Source: Alteromonas genovensis
Lineage (GTDB): Bacteria > Pseudomonadota > Gammaproteobacteria > Enterobacterales > Alteromonadaceae
NCBI RefSeq assembly: GCF_010500895.1
Contig: NZ_JAAAWO010000016.1
Coordinates: 1-64,000, forward strand
Direction of reading: 5' to 3'
DNA length: 64,000 nt
The notes under the pieces are model-generated. The model searched no databases. It was not told the origin of the DNA and saw only the letters and a list, made by a program, of their open reading frames with translations. Made by a program: the position numbers and the translations under genes. Positions 36,610-45,703 of this stretch are shown one piece after another (the stretch's first letter is position 1; each line of letters starts with the position of its first letter).

Positions 36610-37419
36610 TCAGCCGTTTTTCTTTTCAGTGTTGCTCGGTGAAACGGTTGCGCTCGCAGCTTTGGCAGGAGTCGCAGCCTCTGCTTTTGTTGCAGATTTA
36701 GACGCAGTCGTTTTTGCTTCAGTTTTAGACGCAGTCGCCTTGGCTGATGGTTTAGTCGCAGTGGCTTTCGCTGCAGTTTTAGACGCAGTCGCTTTCGTTG
36801 CAGTTTTAGACGCAGTGGCTTTTACGGTAGCCGACGCAGCAGTTTTCCCTTGGCTTGCTTTTGAAGCTGCTGTTTTAGTTGTCGAGGCTGCTGTTTTGGT
36901 TGTCGAGGCTTTAGTCGCTGCTTTTGCAGGTGCTGTTTTTACAGGAGCTCGTTTGGGCGCCTCTTTTTTCTCAGCCTGCTTTACCGCTTCTTTAGCCGCT
37001 AACAGTGCTACTTGCTCTACTAACGCATCTACCTTAGCGGAAAGCTCATCTATTTGCTGCGCTTTACGCTGCTGCTTTTGCCCGCCAGATAACACTGAAT
37101 AGACAGATGTCGATTTTACTAAATTCTGAGCAGCATCAAAAAATACAAACGGGCTAAATGAGCGTCTTAAATCAGCTTCAACTTCAATGCCTTTTGACTG
37201 CATCTCTTGCAAGGTTTCGCTGGTTTTATCAATTTGCTTGCTCACTAAGCCTGCCACTTGATCCAACTCAGCAGAAAGCATGTCTGCGCCAGCGTAAAAC
37301 CAACCAAAAATAGGCGAAGACTTTAATGATGTCGTGATAGAGCCTTGCGATGTAGCCGGAGCTTTCACTTCAGCGCTAACCACAACAGTCTTTTTCGGCT
37401 CTGTAGAATTATTACTCAT
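36610..37419 (-). CDS. PhaF-like phasin with histone-H1-like tail
   Basis: 269 residues. The phasin-type domain (residues about 30-145) ends with QIDELSAKVDALVEQVALLA, almost the same as the end of the upstream phasin. From residue about 150 the chain consists of Ala/Lys/Thr repeats (TKTAAS, KATASKTA), like the DNA-binding tails of PhaF. It probably coats PHA granules and could tie them to the nucleoid. The repeats suggest slippage and length change. A hairpin separates it from the upstream phasin. phaC is not in the window. Confidence 0.75.
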   Translation of the reverse strand: MSNNSTEPKKTVVVSAEVKAPATSQGSITTSLKSSPIFGWFYAGADMLSAELDQVAGLVSKQIDKTSETLQEMQSKGIEVEADLRRSFSPFVFFDAAQNLVKSTSVYSVLSGGQKQQRKAQQIDELSAKVDALVEQVALLAAKEAVKQAEKKEAPKRAPVKTAPAKAATKASTTKTAASTTKTAASKASQGKTAASATVKATASKTATKATASKTAAKATATKPSAKATASKTEAKTTASKSATKAEAATPAKAASATVSPSNTEKKNG

Positions 37420-37448
37420 GGTGCCTCCTTGATGAAGGAGATAAAGAT

Positions 37449-37488
37449 GGTGTAGTCATTATCCGAATTCGGTCTTTCCCACTACACC
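37449..37488 (-). terminator. Intercistronic hairpin between phasin genes
   Basis: GGTGTAGT (37449-37456) pairs with ACTACACC (37481-37488), with CCGAATTCGG (37463-37472) nested within. On the minus strand the stem is followed by ATCTTTATCT, a weak T-rich tract. It could lower transcription of the second phasin or mark an RNA-processing site. Confidence 0.5.
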
Positions 37489-37544
37489 ACCTATCTTTTA
37501 ACGTATGGTTGCTGCGCTAATGTTTAAAAGCAGCACGTTGGGTA

Positions 37545-37904
37545 TTACTTGTTTGCAGCTAACTTAGCAACCGCTTCAGTTAACGCATCAATTTTTGCAG
37601 ATAGCTCGTCAATACGTTGATCTGCTGGCTCTGCATCTAAACCCAGCTTTTTACGAACATCAGCAACGCGGTGTTCAACATCATTTGTTGTTGATTTAAA
37701 CTTACTGCGTGCATCGCCTTCTAGAGTTTCGCCTTTTGACACAAGCTCATCAAACATTTTGTTTGCTTCTTCACTTAGCTTGTCATATCGACCTTGAGCT
37801 TCATCAACGCTTTTTCCATAAGCGCCAAGACCTGCTAACCAAATTTTACGCGCCATTTCTTCAGCGTCATTAATTTTGCTTTTGATAGTATCTTTAGTAG
37901 TCAT
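37545..37904 (-). CDS. Phasin family protein (PhaI-like)
   Basis: 119 residues. ARKIWLAGLGAYGKSVDEAQ is the classic phasin signature, followed by an amphipathic region and an ADQRIDELSAKIDALTEAVA leucine-zipper-like end. Phasins cover PHA granules and limit coalescence. Highly charged and without a signal peptide. It is the upstream member of a two-gene phasin pair on the minus strand. A ribosome site (AGGAGC) lies just upstream of the ATG. Confidence 0.88.
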   Translation of the reverse strand: MTTKDTIKSKINDAEEMARKIWLAGLGAYGKSVDEAQGRYDKLSEEANKMFDELVSKGETLEGDARSKFKSTTNDVEHRVADVRKKLGLDAEPADQRIDELSAKIDALTEAVAKLAANK

Positions 37905-37993
37905 TTTGAGCTCCTATGAGTGCCTAATTGGGGTGTGACTAAACACCATGATTAAACTCTACGCTTTACAATTAGAAACCGCATACTAAAAAC

Positions 37994-38079
37994 AAAAAAA
38001 AAAAACGCCCTTCGGTGAAAATACTCTAATTTGGCAGGTTTTCCCTGCACTGAGTAATTTTTAACGAAAGGCGTTTTTA
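37994..38079 (-). terminator. Long two-part terminator of fadR
   Basis: Arms AAAAACGCC-TTTCG near 38061-38078 (minus sense) and CGAAGGGCG-T(12) form a stem of more than twenty pairs with mismatches. The loop holds a second hairpin, GCAGG-TTTTC-CCTGC (38034-38048). On the minus strand it ends in about twelve T residues. It should separate fadR from the phasin genes efficiently. Confidence 0.75.
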
Positions 38080-38104
38080 TCAACAAAAGCTTGAAACGAA
38101 ATAA

Positions 38105-38815
38105 CTAGTCTACGAGATCTTTTGGCATGTCGTTTCGAATTTCTTGCCACATCTTTCCGCTTTCTATGCCGTAGTTTCTTACTACATTTGGCACACGGTC
38201 ATGGTCGCCACTTTGGGCAACTTCAAGCAAATCTGCATAGTACTTCATGGCGATGTCGCGGGCGTCTTGGTGAGCAAAGAAATATCCACCAATACGTGAA
38301 TACAGACCGCGAAATCCATTCATCATTAGCACGAATACATTATTGTTAGATGCAAGGGCTAAGTCGTGAGTCATTTGATAATCGAACTGGGCAAAGGCAA
38401 GACCTTCTTGCTCTACGTCTTTATATCGAGCAATAATATCGGCCGACGCTTGCGCGTTGTGACGAATAGCACCTCTAATAAATACTGCACTTAAGTTTGT
38501 GCGTGCTGCTAGCAGATTATCAACTAACTCAGGAATGCCTTCTTGATCGAGTCGAGCAAGGGTTTCTAGAATGTTTAAACCGCACGTTTCCCAAAAGTTG
38601 TTCACTTTTGTTGGTTTGCCGTGCTGAATAGTTAACCATCCATCTCTAGCGAGTCGTTGAAGCACTTCTCGTAACGTAGTTCGGGTAACACCTATTAGCT
38701 CAGATAACTCTCTTTCTGCAGGTAAAATAGTACCTGGTGGAAAGCGGCCGCTCCAAATTGATTCCACAATGTATTCTTCGGCGAATCCAGCGGGACTCTG
38801 CGCCTTATATATCAT
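38105..38815 (-). CDS. fadR: Fatty-acid regulator FadR
   Basis: 236 residues. The beginning [20 protein letters not shown] and the winged helix [20 protein letters not shown] are nearly the same as in E. coli FadR, as is [20 protein letters not shown]. The C-terminal acyl-CoA-binding domain is present. FadR represses beta-oxidation genes and activates fatty-acid synthesis genes until long-chain acyl-CoA releases it. A FadR-like operator overlaps its own -10 region. It is divergent from nhaB as in E. coli. Confidence 0.96.
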   Translation of the reverse strand: MIYKAQSPAGFAEEYIVESIWSGRFPPGTILPAERELSELIGVTRTTLREVLQRLARDGWLTIQHGKPTKVNNFWETCGLNILETLARLDQEGIPELVDNLLAARTNLSAVFIRGAIRHNAQASADIIARYKDVEQEGLAFAQFDYQMTHDLALASNNNVFVLMMNGFRGLYSRIGGYFFAHQDARDIAMKYYADLLEVAQSGDHDRVPNVVRNYGIESGKMWQEIRNDMPKDLVD

Positions 38816-39254
38816 AACTAATCGCCTGCACGTTTACATAAGATCATAAAATTTAACAACTGATTGTACCAGATGGTTGCACATTTACACAACGAAATAT
38901 ACGCCAGCTGTGGGACCTAGACGCTATTACCTTCAGTTTTGTTCCCGTGACAAAGCGATAAACTGATTTTTTGTTCACAAAATACTCACATTCGACAGAC
39001 TTTCGAATAAGCTGTCATTCCATGATGAAAAATTCGACAAGTTTTCAGTAACTTTCGTCATTAGATGCCCGTGAATTGCTTTCTCAACACGTTAATATCA
39101 TGTACGCTTAAATCCCGACTATAATAACTGCGATAAAACTGTTTTTACGGTGAGTGAGACTACTCATCGACAGATTTGTAACGCGATGAATCGCAAACAT
39201 ACAGTGTAAAGATGCGCACAAATGCGTGCTTTGTTGTAAAAGGAACAGGAACTC
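38816..39254. promoter_or_regulatory. Divergent fadR-nhaB intergenic region
   Basis: The 439 bases hold no gene. Besides the FadR-type operator there is a TATAAT at 39120-39125 that could serve nhaB, an inverted repeat GCGAT-GA-ATCGC near 39183-39194, and a GAGT/ACTC dyad near 39153-39168. Regulation of nhaB by sodium or pH cannot be read from these. Confidence 0.45.
38858..38874. promoter_or_regulatory. FadR-type operator at the fadR promoter
   Basis: AACTGATTGTACCAGAT fits the E. coli FadR consensus ANCTGGTCCGACCAGNT at most positions (both CTG/CAG half-sites intact). It covers a fadR extended -10, TGG-TACAAT (TACAAT at 38863-38868 minus strand), 43 bases upstream of the start codon, so FadR probably represses its own gene. 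Confidence 0.7.
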
Positions 39255-40838
39255 ATGCAAACCTCAATGATCTCGGCGATCTATAAGAACTTCCTGGGAC
39301 ATGCGCCCGATTGGTACAAAAAGACGATTATTGCCTTTCTCATTGCCAACCCCTTTATATTTATGGTGGACCCATATATTGCAGGTTGGTCACTGGTCAT
39401 TCAGTTTATTTTCACCCTTGCCATGGCACTTAAATGTTACCCCCTGCAACCAGGAGGATTACTGCTTATAGAAGCCATGTTCATCGGAATGACCACCCCC
39501 GGTCATATGATGCATGAAATTGAGGTTAATTTAGAAGTGTTGCTACTGCTGGTCTTTATGGTCGCGGGCATATACTTCATGAAAGACCTTCTGATGTACC
39601 TATTTACCAAACTGGTTATTAAGGTTCAAAACAAGCTCATTCTTTCCCTTTCATTCATCTTTGCCTCTGCGTTTTTATCAGCGTTCCTAGATGCCCTTAC
39701 TGTTGTTGCAGTTATCATCAGTGTTGGCTTAGGGTTTTACTCTATTTACCACAAAGTCGCTTCGGGCAAAGAATTTCACTCCGACCACGACCACACCAGT
39801 GATGATGGCGTGCACGATATTGGTCGAAATGATTTAGAAGACTTCCGTGCGTTTTTACGCAACCTTATGATGCACTCTGCCGTTGGTACAGCGCTTGGCG
39901 GCGTTATGACCATGGTAGGTGAACCTCAAAACCTTATCATTGCAGACAAAGCGGGCTGGAATTTTGTCGAATTCTTTATTCGTATGGCACCCGTTTCTCT
40001 GCCTGTTTTTGTGTTTGGTTTGCTTACGACTATTTTTGTAGAAAAAACGAAGCTGTTCTCTTACGGCGCCGAGCTCCCTTCTGCGGTAAGACAAATTCTT
40101 GTCGATTACAATATGCACATGGATGAAGGGCGCAGTAAGCGCGAAAAAGCAAAGTTACTGGTTCAAGCGTTAATCGGTGTTTGGTTAATTGTTGGTCTAG
40201 CCACGCATATGGCATCCGTTGGCCTGATTGGTCTTTCTGTTATTGTGCTAGCCACCTCTATGAGCGGCGTTATTGAAGAACATGCCTTAGGCAAAGCGTT
40301 TGAAGAGGCACTGCCATTCACTGCACTGCTTGCCGTTTTCTTTGGTGTTGTTGCCGTTATTATCGACCAAGGGCTTTTCCAGCCAGTTATTCACTGGGTA
40401 CTGTCCTTTGAAGGTGAAACCCAAATGGTGATGTTCTACTTGGCCAATGGTGTTCTCTCTATGGTCAGCGACAATGTGTTCGTTGGCTCGGTATACATTA
40501 CCGAAGTCACAGCCGCCTTAGAAGCTGGGCAAATTACACGAGATCAATACGACATGCTTGCAGTAGCTATTAACACAGGTACAAATTTACCCAGTGTGGC
40601 AACACCAAACGGACAAGCTGCGTTCTTATTCTTACTAACTTCTGCCATAGCGCCGTTACTGCGTCTGTCCTATGGGAAAATGGTTATTATGGCACTGCCG
40701 TATACCGTCGTGCTGACCATTGTTGGTTTGTTGGCAACCTATATAGGTTTAGCCGATGCCACCGCATGGTTATACGATATGCACTTAATTGAGCACCACT
40801 CTGCCACCGCGGTTGGCACTGAAGCGGTAGGACACTAA
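39255..40838 (+). CDS. nhaB: Na+/H+ antiporter NhaB
   Basis: 527 residues with about 12 membrane segments. [24 protein letters not shown]-like [19 protein letters not shown] and [20 protein letters not shown] are NhaB signatures. It exports sodium in exchange for protons at the inner membrane and helps a marine cell keep its sodium gradient. AAAAGGAACAGGAACTC precedes the ATG. It is divergent from fadR and four bases ahead of dsbB, the same order as in Vibrio and E. coli. Confidence 0.96.
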   Translation: MQTSMISAIYKNFLGHAPDWYKKTIIAFLIANPFIFMVDPYIAGWSLVIQFIFTLAMALKCYPLQPGGLLLIEAMFIGMTTPGHMMHEIEVNLEVLLLLVFMVAGIYFMKDLLMYLFTKLVIKVQNKLILSLSFIFASAFLSAFLDALTVVAVIISVGLGFYSIYHKVASGKEFHSDHDHTSDDGVHDIGRNDLEDFRAFLRNLMMHSAVGTALGGVMTMVGEPQNLIIADKAGWNFVEFFIRMAPVSLPVFVFGLLTTIFVEKTKLFSYGAELPSAVRQILVDYNMHMDEGRSKREKAKLLVQALIGVWLIVGLATHMASVGLIGLSVIVLATSMSGVIEEHALGKAFEEALPFTALLAVFFGVVAVIIDQGLFQPVIHWVLSFEGETQMVMFYLANGVLSMVSDNVFVGSVYITEVTAALEAGQITRDQYDMLAVAINTGTNLPSVATPNGQAAFLFLLTSAIAPLLRLSYGKMVIMALPYTVVLTIVGLLATYIGLADATAWLYDMHLIEHHSATAVGTEAVGH

Positions 40839-40841
40839 GTA

Positions 40842-41369
40842 ATGCGAAGCCTTATTCACGGTATTAGTCAGTGGGCCGAGCACAAGTCATCATGGCTTGT
40901 GCTTTTTGCCACGTCACTGGCACTTGAAGTTGCAGCCCTGTACTTTCAGTACGCCATGGGTTTAAAGCCCTGCATCATGTGTATTTACCAGCGCACAGCG
41001 ATGTATGGCATCGTATTTTCAGCGTTAATTGTAGTGATTAGCAATAATGGGTTTACGCGCATGCTTGGTTTTGCCGGGTGGGCAGTGTCCGCAGGATGGG
41101 GGTATTTACTTGCTACTGAGCATGTTGAGCTGCTTAATGCGTCTAATCCGTTTTTTGCAAGCTGCGAGATTGTGCCTAACTTTCCATCTTGGCTGCAGCT
41201 TCATGAGTGGATCCCTGCCGTGTTCGCCGCCGAGGGTGACTGCTTGGAAAACACATGGCAATTCCTGTCAATGGGCATGGCAGAATGGATGCAAATCATC
41301 TTCGCCACCTATGCCATTGCGTTTATCGTCGTGTTTGCATGCAGGCTATTGGATAAAAAGCCCTTTTGA
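40842..41369 (+). CDS. dsbB: Disulfide bond formation protein B
   Basis: 175 residues with four membrane helices. The first periplasmic pair is CIMC (in LKPCIMCIYQRTAMYG), the CxxC that meets quinone. The second pair is the Cys in FFASCEIVPNFP and the Cys in AEGDCLENTWQF. DsbB reoxidises DsbA and passes electrons to ubiquinone or menaquinone. The reading frame begins three bases after the nhaB stop, so they are co-translated. The stop overlaps the start of the next gene. Confidence 0.95.
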   Translation: MRSLIHGISQWAEHKSSWLVLFATSLALEVAALYFQYAMGLKPCIMCIYQRTAMYGIVFSALIVVISNNGFTRMLGFAGWAVSAGWGYLLATEHVELLNASNPFFASCEIVPNFPSWLQLHEWIPAVFAAEGDCLENTWQFLSMGMAEWMQIIFATYAIAFIVVFACRLLDKKPF

Positions 41370-41917
41370 TTGATTTATCAATACTTCCTTCTCGCCTTCC
41401 TCCGATTCATACTGAGCAAGGCCCCGTCTCCATACAGCGTATTGCTCGCAAGCATTGCGACATACTGTGTGAAGCCGGGCAACAGTCTATTCATCATGTA
41501 AAGCCATGGTTTGGGGCGTCAACCTGCCCCGTGACTCCGGCTTTGTCTAAGCAGTGCATAGAGAGTATGGAAAAGGCGAGAGAGAGTGGCTATGGCTTAA
41601 CCTATTTACTTGTGCATGAAGAGCGATGCTTGGGCATGGGTATTATTAACCACATACATCATACTCATCTTAGTGCAAACCTTGGTTACTGGTTGCGTCC
41701 AGATGCCTGTGGCAGAGGCCTTGCCACAGCAATTTGTGAGGCACTGAAAAAGCTCGCCTTTTCTCAAATGAACTTAAATAGATTGGAGTGTTTTGTTGAG
41801 CCAAACAATAAAGCCAGTTTGCGAGTGGCCGAGCGTATAGGTGCTATAAAAGAAGGGCTATGCCGCAAGCGTGTTTTTGGCAGAGACGCCCTACTTTATG
41901 CGCTTATTAGTGAATAA
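41366..41917 (+). CDS. GNAT N-acetyltransferase, RimJ/RimL type
   Basis: 183 residues from a TTG start overlapping the dsbB stop by four bases. The acetyl-CoA site is in ANLGYWLRPDACGRGLATAI (RxxGxG/A type), followed by LNRLECFVEPNNKASLRVAE and FGRDALLYALI. RimJ/RimL-like enzymes acetylate protein N-termini or small amines; target unknown. An exact start is unsure because no ribosome site is clear. Last gene of the nhaB-dsbB run. Confidence 0.85.
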   Translation: MIDLSILPSRLPPIHTEQGPVSIQRIARKHCDILCEAGQQSIHHVKPWFGASTCPVTPALSKQCIESMEKARESGYGLTYLLVHEERCLGMGIINHIHHTHLSANLGYWLRPDACGRGLATAICEALKKLAFSQMNLNRLECFVEPNNKASLRVAERIGAIKEGLCRKRVFGRDALLYALISE

Positions 41918-41938
41918 AGTAACGAATAAACTTCAGAC

Positions 41939-42442
41939 CTAATCTAAGTCTTCCAGCGGCCATATCGCAATGTAGTTCTCAAATTCATTTAAATCTACAT
42001 CGGTCTCAAATATGGTTTTATTGCGAACAGACATGCCCTTAGCATGCATGACATGCTTTTTACCCTTATTAAGCAACGGGTGCCACGACGGCATTCCCCT
42101 GCCCTCATGTAACCTTCTGTAGGTACAGCTTGTTGGCATAAAAAAGATGTCTTTCAGGTTTTCTTTCGTCAGTTTGACGCAATCTGGCACTAACACAGTT
42201 CTGTTTTGATACTCGGTACACTCACATTTTTTTGTATTTAAATAAGAGCATACGATATTGGTATAGTGTATCTGCTCGTTAGCATTGATAAAGTCGGTTG
42301 GGCTGTATTCTTCTGCACTTTCGTCATCAATAAATTTGTGTAGACAGCACTTACCACATCCATCGCAAAGTGATTCCCACTCGGTTTGGTTCATTTCTTC
42401 CAATGATTTGGTTTCCCAAAATGGCGCTGACGATGCGGGCAT
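41939..42442 (-). CDS. ycgN: YcgN-family cysteine-cluster protein
   Basis: 167 residues. Conserved cysteines occur as LCDGCGKCCLHK at the N-terminus and VCSYLNTKKCECTEYQNRT, then VPDCVKLT and PTSCTYR, as in the UPF0260/YcgN family, possibly binding zinc or an Fe-S cluster. Function unknown. The start overlaps the ycgM stop by one base. The block ycgL-(transglycosylase)-ycgM-ycgN is compact, so the genes are one transcript. Confidence 0.93.
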   Translation of the reverse strand: MPASSAPFWETKSLEEMNQTEWESLCDGCGKCCLHKFIDDESAEEYSPTDFINANEQIHYTNIVCSYLNTKKCECTEYQNRTVLVPDCVKLTKENLKDIFFMPTSCTYRRLHEGRGMPSWHPLLNKGKKHVMHAKGMSVRNKTIFETDVDLNEFENYIAIWPLEDLD

Positions 42443-43110
42443 TACACAATTACCTTAGTTTGAAGCGAAAAGAAAGCGTCTAGCGATACTGCTACTGTAT
42501 CGCCGTCGTTAAGCGGACCAACGCCTTTTGGCGTACCGGTGAGGATAACATCGCCGGCGTCGAGAGAAAATACGGTGGACATGTGCGCAATTAACGGAAT
42601 AATTTTATGTAGCATCAACGCCGTGTGGCCTTGCTGTCTCACTTCGCCATTAATCTTCAGGCTAAAACGCAAGTTGTCGAGATTATCAAACTCTGCCAAC
42701 GGAACAAAAGATGAAAGTGGTGCGCTGTTATCAAAAGCCTTTGCTCGCTCCCAGGGCTGCCCCTGCTTTTTAAGCGATGCTTGCACATCCCGTAGCGTTA
42801 AATCTAGCCCTAAACCAATACCCCAGATAGCGTCGGCAACTTCAGGCTCACTGGCATTTTTGAGGCTATTTTCTAGCAGCACTGCGACTTCTAACTCATT
42901 GTGACAGGCACCTTTATCAGTGGGTATCGCAAGTGGCATTGTCATATCACACATAGCCGACTTGGGCTTCATGAAAAGCAAAGGGGCTTCAGACACCACT
43001 GAGTTCATTTCTTGAATATGGTCTAAATAGTTTCTACCAATACACACAACTTTATTGACTGGAAGAGCAATAGGCTGCTCAGCTACGCTTTTGTGTTGAT
43101 AAGGCATCAA
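42442..43110 (-). CDS. ycgM: Fumarylacetoacetate hydrolase-family protein
   Basis: 222 residues of FAH family (VVCIGRNYLDHIQEMNS, LLFMKPKSAMCD, HNELEVAVLL with the metal-binding Glu pair, and VILTGTPKGVGPLNDGDTV). Enzymes of this family hydrolyse acylpyruvates or decarboxylate oxaloacetate. Location next to ycgN and ycgL gives the YcgM assignment. The start overlaps the transglycosylase stop by four bases. Confidence 0.9.
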   Translation of the reverse strand: MMPYQHKSVAEQPIALPVNKVVCIGRNYLDHIQEMNSVVSEAPLLFMKPKSAMCDMTMPLAIPTDKGACHNELEVAVLLENSLKNASEPEVADAIWGIGLGLDLTLRDVQASLKKQGQPWERAKAFDNSAPLSSFVPLAEFDNLDNLRFSLKINGEVRQQGHTALMLHKIIPLIAHMSTVFSLDAGDVILTGTPKGVGPLNDGDTVAVSLDAFFSLQTKVIV

Positions 43111-44078
43111 TATCCTCTCTTTATGCGCTCAGACAAATACCCAACAGAAACGCCAAAATAGGTCGAACGATTCCATTTCATCAATGTGTGAAAGTTATTA
43201 TAGACAAGATAGACCCTGCCGTTTTCACCGTCAGGCATAATTAACGACGCTTTAATATCCACATTGGGAAGGTCGCTACCGTCAAACCGTCTTACGCCTT
43301 GGTCTTGCCAAAACGAGAGCGGCCTCATGTTGGCTTTAGCCAAGCCAGATATCGTTACTGGCTTAGTGAGTCTTACTTGGCGGCCCCATGTCCCCGTGTC
43401 ATCCCAGCCCTCTGAGGCCAGATAATTAGCAATCGAGGCAAACACATCGGCTTTTGTGCCCCAAATGTCTTTTTTACCATCGCCGTCATAATCTTCAGCA
43501 TAGGTGAGAAACGATACTGGCATAAATTGAGTCTGCCCCATCGCTCCGGCCCAGGAGCCTTTAAAATTATCCACCTGTGCGTGCTTTTCACTTAAAATAG
43601 TAAGCGCAGCAAAGAAATTCTTTTTGAATAGTGCTTCCCTACGCCCTTCATAAGCAAGAGAGGCTAATGCCGACAGTATGCTATACGAACCCTGTATTTT
43701 TCCAAAGTTTGACTCATTGCCCCACAGCGCCACGATAAAGCGTGGTTGAACACCATATTTGCGTCCAATTTCGTCCAGTAACACTTTATTTGAAAGGTAT
43801 TTCTGTACTGCCTGCTCAGCTTTCCAATCAGGTACTCGCGATACAATGTAATCGTCTAAGGTGATTTTCTTTTCCGGCTGATTTTTATCTGATTTAACGG
43901 CAGTAGGTCGAAATGTGATATCGCTAAAAGCGCTATCAATAAACTGTACGTCATAACCTTTTTCTATCGCTTCGCTTTTTAGCGTTTTAAGGTAATCATT
44001 AAATTCATTGTCGCTGGCTTGAGATGAAGACACTGCAATACTTGCCACCAGCATTGCTAACAACATAGTTAAACGCAT
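43107..44078 (-). CDS. Lytic murein transglycosylase, MltB family (family 3)
   Basis: 323 residues from the ATG at 44078, which begins a signal peptide (LTMLLAMLVASIAVSSSQAS); a longer frame from 44144 would overlap ycgL. The catalytic Glu is in ALWGNESNFGKIQG and the downstream GAMGQTQFMPVSFLTYAED is a family 3 hallmark, with AEDYDGDGKKDIW as a calcium-like loop. It cleaves peptidoglycan in the periplasm with formation of 1,6-anhydro ends. No lipobox, so it is a soluble form. The start lies two bases after the ycgL stop. Confidence 0.9.
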   Translation of the reverse strand: MRLTMLLAMLVASIAVSSSQASDNEFNDYLKTLKSEAIEKGYDVQFIDSAFSDITFRPTAVKSDKNQPEKKITLDDYIVSRVPDWKAEQAVQKYLSNKVLLDEIGRKYGVQPRFIVALWGNESNFGKIQGSYSILSALASLAYEGRREALFKKNFFAALTILSEKHAQVDNFKGSWAGAMGQTQFMPVSFLTYAEDYDGDGKKDIWGTKADVFASIANYLASEGWDDTGTWGRQVRLTKPVTISGLAKANMRPLSFWQDQGVRRFDGSDLPNVDIKASLIMPDGENGRVYLVYNNFHTLMKWNRSTYFGVSVGYLSERIKRGY

Positions 44079-44079
44079 A

Positions 44080-44376
44080 CTAAAACTTTTTGTCCGGTGA
44101 AGAAGATAGGCCAAGAGAAACTCGATGAGTAGACAGAAGATCATCCTCTTTAGGCGGCATTTGTAGGTAAAAGCCGTTGCTATTTAATTCATCTGTGAGC
44201 TTCTGCTTGTCGATGCCTGCTATCTTTTCACGCTTGTCTAGTGCTAGCAGTGTGACTAACTCAGGCTTACCAAAGCGCTGCATAAGAGGCTCTGGCACGT
44301 CGTCGAATACATCTTTTTTAGTCACGTATAAATACATGCCCTGTTTTTTTCGGGTTTTATAAACCGCACATAACAT
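44080..44376 (-). CDS. ycgL: YcgL-domain protein
   Basis: 98 residues. [20 protein letters not shown] and [20 protein letters not shown] match the YcgL domain, a small alpha/beta fold with unknown role. It is the leading gene of the ycgL-transglycosylase-ycgM-ycgN run. No ribosome site is clear. A 109-base gap separates it from rnd. Confidence 0.93.
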   Translation of the reverse strand: MLCAVYKTRKKQGMYLYVTKKDVFDDVPEPLMQRFGKPELVTLLALDKREKIAGIDKQKLTDELNSNGFYLQMPPKEDDLLSTHRVSLGLSSSPDKKF

Positions 44377-44485
44377 ACTATTTCTCGTTTCTACTCTGTG
44401 TTTACGTTTACCAAAACTGACGCTTTATTTTGGCTTTTGAGTTTCAGTGCTTTTATTTCAGTACTTTCATTGCTAATGAAGTATT

Positions 44486-45643
44486 CTAGCCCTCAGGCAG
44501 TTCACCAAGTAGCTCAACCACTTTTGGCGTAAACAGTGGCCCACGCCATGTTGATAACACGTCAGGTTTTAAGCCCAGGATACGGGTTTCATCTACATTA
44601 AACCAATACCACTTTAATAATTGATTTAGCTGTTTTTTCGATGACATTACTTCGTTATTCACGCCGTTTTCTTTTGCAATCTCCTCGCTGATGACTTTGA
44701 GATCGGCAAGTGTTTTCTTGTACTTAGGAATATCCATCAAGCGCAATACTTGCGGTAGCCGCAGTTTATCGGGAGTTTGAGCGAACCGTTCACGAGCCTC
44801 GGCGATTAAATCAATAATGGTATCGCCATATCGACGTATTGCCTGTTGATTTAAATCGTTAATTTTCGATAAGTCTGATTTACTCGATAAAAGGCGCTGT
44901 GCCGCCTCGAACAAATGCCCCTCTTTAAAGACAAAGTTTAAGGCGAGATCTTTTTTTCTTGCCGTTGTTAAACGCCACGACGCTAACGCCTGAAGTACCG
45001 TAAGTTGTTCGCTATTCAATCGCCAATTATTTTTAATAGTGAGGTAGGCAAAATCTGCTGGCATTTGCGCCCGCTTTTTCGCAGCTAGCAACGCAATTTC
45101 TTGATAAACCCAGTTCTCTTTTCCTGCGTCTTTTATCTTGACCACCAAATCTTCATAGCAAGGCAGCAGATACAGCACGTCGTTAGCAGCGTAACTTAGC
45201 TGCGACTCACGCAGTGGACGGGCAATCCAATCGGTTCGAGATTCACCTTTATCAAGGCTCACGTTGCAAATCATCTCTACAAGACGGGCATACCCTAAAC
45301 TTGGCCCCATATCTAATAGACTGGCCGCAAACTGGGTGTCGAAAACAGGCTCCGGAATCGTATTGAAAGCAACGAGAAACGTTTCTAAGTCTTCAGAACA
45401 GGAGTGCAATACCTTCACAAGCGATTTATTTTCCAGTAAATCGATGAATGGCTGCATATTGTCTATGGCGATAGGGTCGATAAGAACAAGTTGGTGCCCA
45501 TCGTAGAGCTGTATTAACCCAAGGTGAGGCGTAAGTGTTCGCGTTCGAACAAACTCTGTATCAAGAGCCACAGCACCTTGCTGTTGCGCCAAAGCGCACA
45601 CGTTGTCTAGCTGTTCGTATGTTGTAATTAATTGATATTGCAT
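44486..45643 (-). CDS. rnd: Ribonuclease D
   Basis: 385 residues. The DEDD exonuclease motifs are ALDTEFVRTRT, VLHSCSEDLETF and LSYAANDVLYLLPCYEDL; two HRDC-like helical domains follow. RNase D trims tRNA 3' ends. I chose ATG 45643: the longer frame to 45676 runs through the terminator hairpin of fadD. Located directly after fadD, as in E. coli. Confidence 0.93.
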   Translation of the reverse strand: MQYQLITTYEQLDNVCALAQQQGAVALDTEFVRTRTLTPHLGLIQLYDGHQLVLIDPIAIDNMQPFIDLLENKSLVKVLHSCSEDLETFLVAFNTIPEPVFDTQFAASLLDMGPSLGYARLVEMICNVSLDKGESRTDWIARPLRESQLSYAANDVLYLLPCYEDLVVKIKDAGKENWVYQEIALLAAKKRAQMPADFAYLTIKNNWRLNSEQLTVLQALASWRLTTARKKDLALNFVFKEGHLFEAAQRLLSSKSDLSKINDLNQQAIRRYGDTIIDLIAEARERFAQTPDKLRLPQVLRLMDIPKYKKTLADLKVISEEIAKENGVNNEVMSSKKQLNQLLKWYWFNVDETRILGLKPDVLSTWRGPLFTPKVVELLGELPEG

Positions 45644-45659
45644 TATTTCGCACATTAAA

Positions 45660-45690
45660 TAAAAAAGCCGGCTCACGCCGGCTTTAAAAA
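45660..45690 (-). terminator. Terminator between fadD and rnd
   Basis: AAAGCCGGC-GTGA-GCCGGCTTTTTTATTT on the minus strand, a perfect stem of nine pairs with a six-T tract, located 15 bases after the fadD stop and before the rnd start. rnd may then need its own promoter or read-through. Confidence 0.9.
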
Positions 45691-45703
45691 CTAGTTAAAG
45701 AAA

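Noticed and set aside
36629-37102. 157-residue plus-strand frame rich in Ala/Val
   Set aside because: Exact antisense of the Ala/Lys repeats of the phasin tail; such repeats leave the opposite frame open.
45644-45676. Longer N-terminus for ribonuclease D
   Set aside because: The extra codons are the fadD terminator hairpin; ATG 45643 fits the family.
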